A DNA stretch of 64,000 nucleotides, from the NCBI GenBank assembly GCA_977006965.1, contig OZ345374.1, positions 1,116,001 to 1,180,000 of the forward strand, given 5' to 3'. The position numbers and the translations under genes are program-made. Below the pieces are notes generated by a model, which searched no databases, had not been told where the DNA came from, and was given only the letters and a program-made list of their open reading frames with translations. Positions within the stretch are counted from its first letter, which is position 1; the number at the start of each line of letters is the position of its first letter. Below are positions 60,297 through 64,000 of this stretch, piece after piece. Origin of the DNA: Phymatolithon calcareum (lineage: Eukaryota; Rhodophyta; Florideophyceae; Hapalidiales).

Positions 60297-60716
60297 ATGC
60301 TTGCGTTTTTGTTGTTATATTCTGACATCGATGGACTATTTCGCGCTTGTGTTGAACACCAGCCCATGACAACTTACTACAAAATCGATCCTGCGATAGC
60401 TCTTCTTGTTACGTTCACATGGTCAGGGTTGTTTCATGAAGCATTGCTTTTGTACTGCGACTTATTTTCTTCTAAAGGTGAATGGCTTTTCTTTTTCGTC
60501 TTTTCTGGAGTGCTTGTGATCATCGAGAAGCGATTTAGGGCTCGCATTTTCACCTCCACCCTGACAGCCGATTTTATCGCGACGTTCGTTGTGCTGTTTT
60601 CTACAATACATTGTCTCTTTTACCCTGTCGCCTTCAGAGTTGGCTTCGTGCAAAAAGGATTGGAGACGTTTTCTGCTGGACCGCATCTCCTGAAATGGGT
60701 ACTCCAGGAACATTAG
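60297..60716 (+). CDS. Wax-synthase/MBOAT-like acyltransferase, C-terminal part
   Basis: 139 codons from an ATG at 60297. LLVTFTWSGLFHEALLLYC carries the S-G-x-x-H-E signature with the His thought to be catalytic in MBOAT/wax-synthase proteins. HCLFYPVAFRVGFVQKG matches the conserved C-terminal P-x-x-R-x-G block. It is almost certainly the missing half of 59477-60178. The 118-bp gap between them contains GTAAGC (60126) with a CTAAC branch-like motif and later AG dinucleotides, so one or two short introns may join the halves. A disabling frameshift is the alternative. Confidence 0.6.
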   Translation: MLAFLLLYSDIDGLFRACVEHQPMTTYYKIDPAIALLVTFTWSGLFHEALLLYCDLFSSKGEWLFFFVFSGVLVIIEKRFRARIFTSTLTADFIATFVVLFSTIHCLFYPVAFRVGFVQKGLETFSAGPHLLKWVLQEH

Positions 60717-61617
60717 ACCCACGTGCACCAATTACGTTACAAGGCAAGTATTGCAGAGAGTCTGAGGATCCGCCTGTCAGAGGAAAAAGTCGATCACTCA
60801 AGGTTTCACATGTGCGCCAGATGCGGCCAAGAAGTAGAGAATAGACACGGACAATATACTGTACCTTTTGTCGCCCGATATGGACTTATTGCTTACTCTG
60901 AGGGCACGTTCCAAGCGTCATCTACCGGTGGCTGGTGGGCACGCATGTGGACGTTGGTTGGCGGATCATCAAAAGTCGAAGAACATTTGCAATTCAACGG
61001 CTGGCTGAGAGAGAGTACGGAAATTACTCTTCGTTCGCCTTTTCCTCCCTACAACAAATCATTTCAATTGAAAAGGCTATCTACCTTGAAGTACTGTAGG
61101 CTTGTTTTTCATTTCACGGCTGTGTCGGCGGCAATGGACTGTTCGCGTGGGTACGGGGCGATCTGCAGGATGTCTGTGGTGGTGTGGGGGTGCCATCATG
61201 GTGTTCATGATGAACATGAACTGTTCAGTGGAAATTTTTTAACCCTGTTGCTCTGCTCTTTGATCCCAATCTCAATTTCAGGGCTGTAATTGGGCGTATC
61301 TACAGTATTGTGAGGCATATTGGACTGTCGTACTGTACTGGCCGCTATGATAATTTGTGAATAATTCCAAAAGCCCTGGGCGGAGGAGTTGGAACACGTG
61401 TCACTTCATGCGAAATGGAGATAGCCGCGCTTTTTGCCAACTGCACATTAGGTGTAGAGTATCCGTGTATCCCCCACGACTGGCCTGGCCTGCCATGCCC
61501 GTGTCGGAACCTTCCCATTCACATGCCCCCTGAAAACTGAACTTGCGCGTCCCAACCTCGCACGCTGCTCGTCGCGGCCGGCCCGGCCCCGCGTTTTCCT
61601 AAATACTATTGCGTGTC
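60717..61617. other. Interval with a weak open frame and the upstream region of the next gene
   Basis: A plus-strand frame 60723-61289 (first ATG 60813) reads MCARCGQEVENRHGQYTVP and later STGGWWARMWTLVGG, with no known domain. The GC-rich stretch 61440-61600, just before the next ATG, is a likely promoter/5' leader. No TATA box was identified. Confidence 0.35.
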
Positions 61618-64000
61618 ATGACCGACATCCCGGCAAATCCCGCACGCCGACCGGCAAGAGAGCGCCGCGCCCCATCATACTTGAATGACTTTGATCGCTC
61701 TTCTTCATCTAGAAAATTCGCGGACAGAGACCCAGCGAGACCGCCAACTAACTCAACCCAACTTTCGGACCCACCTCGTCTGCCTGACATTCCTGCAATC
61801 CCCGACTCTGACCTTCCTCCCGTCCCTCGCAATCCTCCGGTCTCTGTCGAGCGCTTCTCGTCCGAGGCAATAACCAAGGTCGTGCAATACGTTCAAGCGG
61901 GGACAAGCGTCCTGCCGCATGTGATTTATCCTAGTCGTAAATTTAAGCGTTCGGCGATGCATTCCACCACTGCCTCTGACGCTTCTCTTTCAGCTGTAAA
62001 GCCCAGCACACGCGTCAGAAAGAAGAAGCGAAGACGTGTCTCAAAAACTGGTACCAACTGGGCAGACATACGGATACCAGCGTCAAGGAATCCGGTCGCA
62101 CCTACCACGAGCCCCCCGCAAACCCCTCAGCGGTCTGTTGTTTTTGATACAACAAGCAGCTCAGAAGGTGAGTCTTTATCACCGAACAATCCGCGCGCAT
62201 TTTTACTGCAGCAGGTCAGACGGCAGCGAGCTGCACTTGATGATGATTCTGCAGCGCTGCATTCAAGTCCGCATTCTGTCGCAGAACCTATACACCGAAA
62301 TCCCAGACGTTGGCTCTTTACCGATGTTGATAGCGAATCATCTTCTCCTGCTATGCCCGATGTTGACGCAGAGAATGTCGACACAATTCAAGCCCAAATT
62401 AAGTTTGCAGACGAAACTATCGCAGCTGCCGCCTCGCCGACAGTGCCGCTTGAAAATTCGACTCCAATTTGCCATATTAATTCCAAGCCAACACCAAATC
62501 GGGAATCAAGTTTGCAATCAGGTCTCGTCACAAGCTTAGCACGGACCGCAGATCCTAGTACGGCCTCCATGACATGCGTTGAAATTGCGAAGTCCCTACC
62601 GGCACCGCTTGCAGCTTCAAATGCTAGACCGGGATACAGTTCTGATGCTGCGGCAGTTTTGGGAAAACTCGACAATCCAGTGGTCAGAGGGGATGGGAAG
62701 ACGATAGTTGGACCGGGTAGAGAATCTTTTCTTTCTCATGGGGTTGCGACAGTGGAAATTGCCAAATTCAATCCAGCATCAAGCAGGAAACCAGATAGAG
62801 AACAGGTTAACTCAAGTGCGGAGCGAACGGCGGAACCAATCGTGGGAGTAAGCGCTGAGTTTGACGCCGAGGAGATAATCACTGCAGCGGAAAAAGTCGC
62901 TGCCATGTCGCACGTGAAGGGAGCTTCTTCATCGCTCAGCCCTCGAACAGAGCTCTGTGGAAATGATTGCGCCGTCAAGGAAGGAAGTCAAAGTCCTCCA
63001 AGTCTGGACTTGCCGTTTTCGTACCGGAAAGACTCGGAAGATCCTTCGTTACTCACTGTTTCGAGGAGTCAGGCACCTTCCAGTGTTTCTCTTCCGAATG
63101 ACCAACCGCAGCCACAGTCCGTACCTGTCATGTCAACTGAAGGCTCTGTTCGCGAGAGTGGAGTCCAGCCGCGACCTAACGATAGTATGGAAAAATTGGA
63201 CACAGCTCTTTCGAATCCGGGCATCACAGGGGATCCTTCGTTACTCGTTACGCTGCAAGCTGTTTCGAAGAGTAAGACTACGAGTGCTTCCCTGCTAGAT
63301 GGTCAACCTTTGCACTCTATGCCTACTCTGCCAAATGAGTCAGGGCTCAATGCTATTGAAGTTCATTCGCGACCTGAAGGAGGCTTGCAAGAATTCGGTG
63401 GTAGAACAAGTGTCCGAAGACCAATGCGGAATGATATGTCTGACTCGGTTCCAGCACATCCAGATTCAATCACCCAACCTGAAAAGACAAGTAAGGAACG
63501 CAACAAAAAGAGGTTACAGAATCGCACCGTCAAGTTATGGAATAACGCCACTTCTGAACCTCTTTCTGATCCTGTCTCTATTCTTGATGCCGAAGAATAT
63601 ATTTTGCAAAATCCCCACTGTTGGGTGAACCCACCTAGTCGAACGACATCTGATATCTTGCCGAAAAGCTTTGGTTCGTCGGCTGAATTGGAAAACTGGA
63701 TGAACAATGAAGCAAATATTGCTGCTGTCCGCCGCGTGATGATATGGAATCCGTGCGGCGGCATCATATTACCGTTTGCCGAAAGTCCCATCGTATCGTC
63801 CGTCATCGAATTCCTCGTAGAGCACCCTGAGCTGGATATTTTTTCTTCGTCGTATTTGAAAAATGTCGGAAATGATGAGCAGAATTCCCGGAGGAGCGAC
63901 AAGCGTGACGAATCTGAAGTTGAGAATCCAGAATCTGTTGTAGATGCCGTGCAACAAATTCGCGATGAATCACTGTCGAAGAAGAGCACGATATACATTG
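61618..64000 (+). CDS. Large low-complexity protein with two BRK-like segments, incomplete at the window edge
   Basis: The ATG at 61618 opens a frame with no stop for 794 codons to the end of the window, so the gene continues beyond it. The N-terminus is basic and Pro/Ser-rich (PARRPARERRAPSYLNDF), with a Lys/Arg cluster (RVRKKKRRRVSK, about residues 131-142) that may be a nuclear signal. Residues 150 to 620 are disordered-looking and Ser/Pro/Ala-rich. Two similar segments follow: VKLWNNATSEPLSDP to EYILQNPHCWV (about 638-672) and VMIWNPCGGIILPFAES to EFLVEHPELDIF (about 707-742). Both share W-N ... hydrophobic ... h-h-x-x-[NH]-P, reminiscent of the BRK domain of CHD and Brahma chromatin remodellers. 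The domain call is inference. No intron is needed. Confidence 0.7.
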   Translation, partial: MTDIPANPARRPARERRAPSYLNDFDRSSSSRKFADRDPARPPTNSTQLSDPPRLPDIPAIPDSDLPPVPRNPPVSVERFSSEAITKVVQYVQAGTSVLPHVIYPSRKFKRSAMHSTTASDASLSAVKPSTRVRKKKRRRVSKTGTNWADIRIPASRNPVAPTTSPPQTPQRSVVFDTTSSSEGESLSPNNPRAFLLQQVRRQRAALDDDSAALHSSPHSVAEPIHRNPRRWLFTDVDSESSSPAMPDVDAENVDTIQAQIKFADETIAAAASPTVPLENSTPICHINSKPTPNRESSLQSGLVTSLARTADPSTASMTCVEIAKSLPAPLAASNARPGYSSDAAAVLGKLDNPVVRGDGKTIVGPGRESFLSHGVATVEIAKFNPASSRKPDREQVNSSAERTAEPIVGVSAEFDAEEIITAAEKVAAMSHVKGASSSLSPRTELCGNDCAVKEGSQSPPSLDLPFSYRKDSEDPSLLTVSRSQAPSSVSLPNDQPQPQSVPVMSTEGSVRESGVQPRPNDSMEKLDTALSNPGITGDPSLLVTLQAVSKSKTTSASLLDGQPLHSMPTLPNESGLNAIEVHSRPEGGLQEFGGRTSVRRPMRNDMSDSVPAHPDSITQPEKTSKERNKKRLQNRTVKLWNNATSEPLSDPVSILDAEEYILQNPHCWVNPPSRTTSDILPKSFGSSAELENWMNNEANIAAVRRVMIWNPCGGIILPFAESPIVSSVIEFLVEHPELDIFSSSYLKNVGNDEQNSRRSDKRDESEVENPESVVDAVQQIRDESLSKKSTIYI

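Overview
This is a nuclear eukaryotic window dominated by transposable elements. The evidence is LTR retrotransposons with TATA and AATAAA signals, non-LTR retrotransposon fragments, a tnp2-type transposase, a tyrosine-recombinase relic, and an intron-free ethanolamine-phosphate cytidylyltransferase. The host genes that can be recognised are few and mostly intronless. That would suit a compact-gene, transposon-rich genome such as a red macroalga, but the sequence does not settle the lineage and I hold that guess loosely.

Layout. Positions 1-2004 hold an LTR tail and decayed coding remnants. A tnp2/CACTA-type transposase lies at 2005-4827 (minus). A 5'-truncated Ty1/copia copy follows at 5126-7276. 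It is joined through only 14 nt of internal sequence to a second LTR (7291-7732), which cuts off a hAT-like gene (7733-8346, minus). From 8.5 to 12.6 kb there is no convincing gene, but there is a four-copy 27-bp repeat carrying TGACGTCA and a nearly perfect 41-bp-arm hairpin. From 12.6 to 15.4 kb there are two non-LTR retrotransposon fragments and a nested LTR-in-LTR.

The centrepiece is 15839-31621. Three copies of one intact copia element stand head to tail and share LTRs: four 444-bp LTRs and three 4,669-bp interiors, with a period of exactly 5,113 bp. The whole array is bracketed by one 5-bp target duplication (GCTGC) inside a C-rich minisatellite. I found only three base differences among the copies. 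The primer-binding site is complementary to the anticodon arm of initiator tRNA-Met, which indicates Drosophila-copia-style half-tRNA priming.

From 31.6 to 42.5 kb there is a solo LTR with a perfect TSD, a decayed superfamily-1 helicase, a fourth and older copia copy (35252-40778), and a Tudor/Agenet-like gene fragment that the copy abuts. From 42.5 to 50 kb there are an 83-bp satellite, a Crypton-like tyrosine recombinase pseudogene, an LTR remnant, a 70-bp (2 x 35-bp) satellite with dyads every 35 bp, and a broken gene with a GCR1_C-like region. Positions 50929-55708 hold a gypsy/chromovirus element with 189-bp LTRs and a 4-bp TSD. It has lost the catalytic core of its reverse transcriptase by an in-frame deletion.

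The right end (55.7-64 kb) is the least invaded. It has a short inverted-repeat element and a tandem-duplicated upstream region. The genes there are ethanolamine-phosphate cytidylyltransferase (57223-58500), a wax-synthase/MBOAT-like acyltransferase in two pieces, and a 794-codon open frame (61618 to the window edge) encoding a long low-complexity region followed by two BRK-like segments. The first two would both act in lipid metabolism, but nothing in the sequence shows they are co-regulated.
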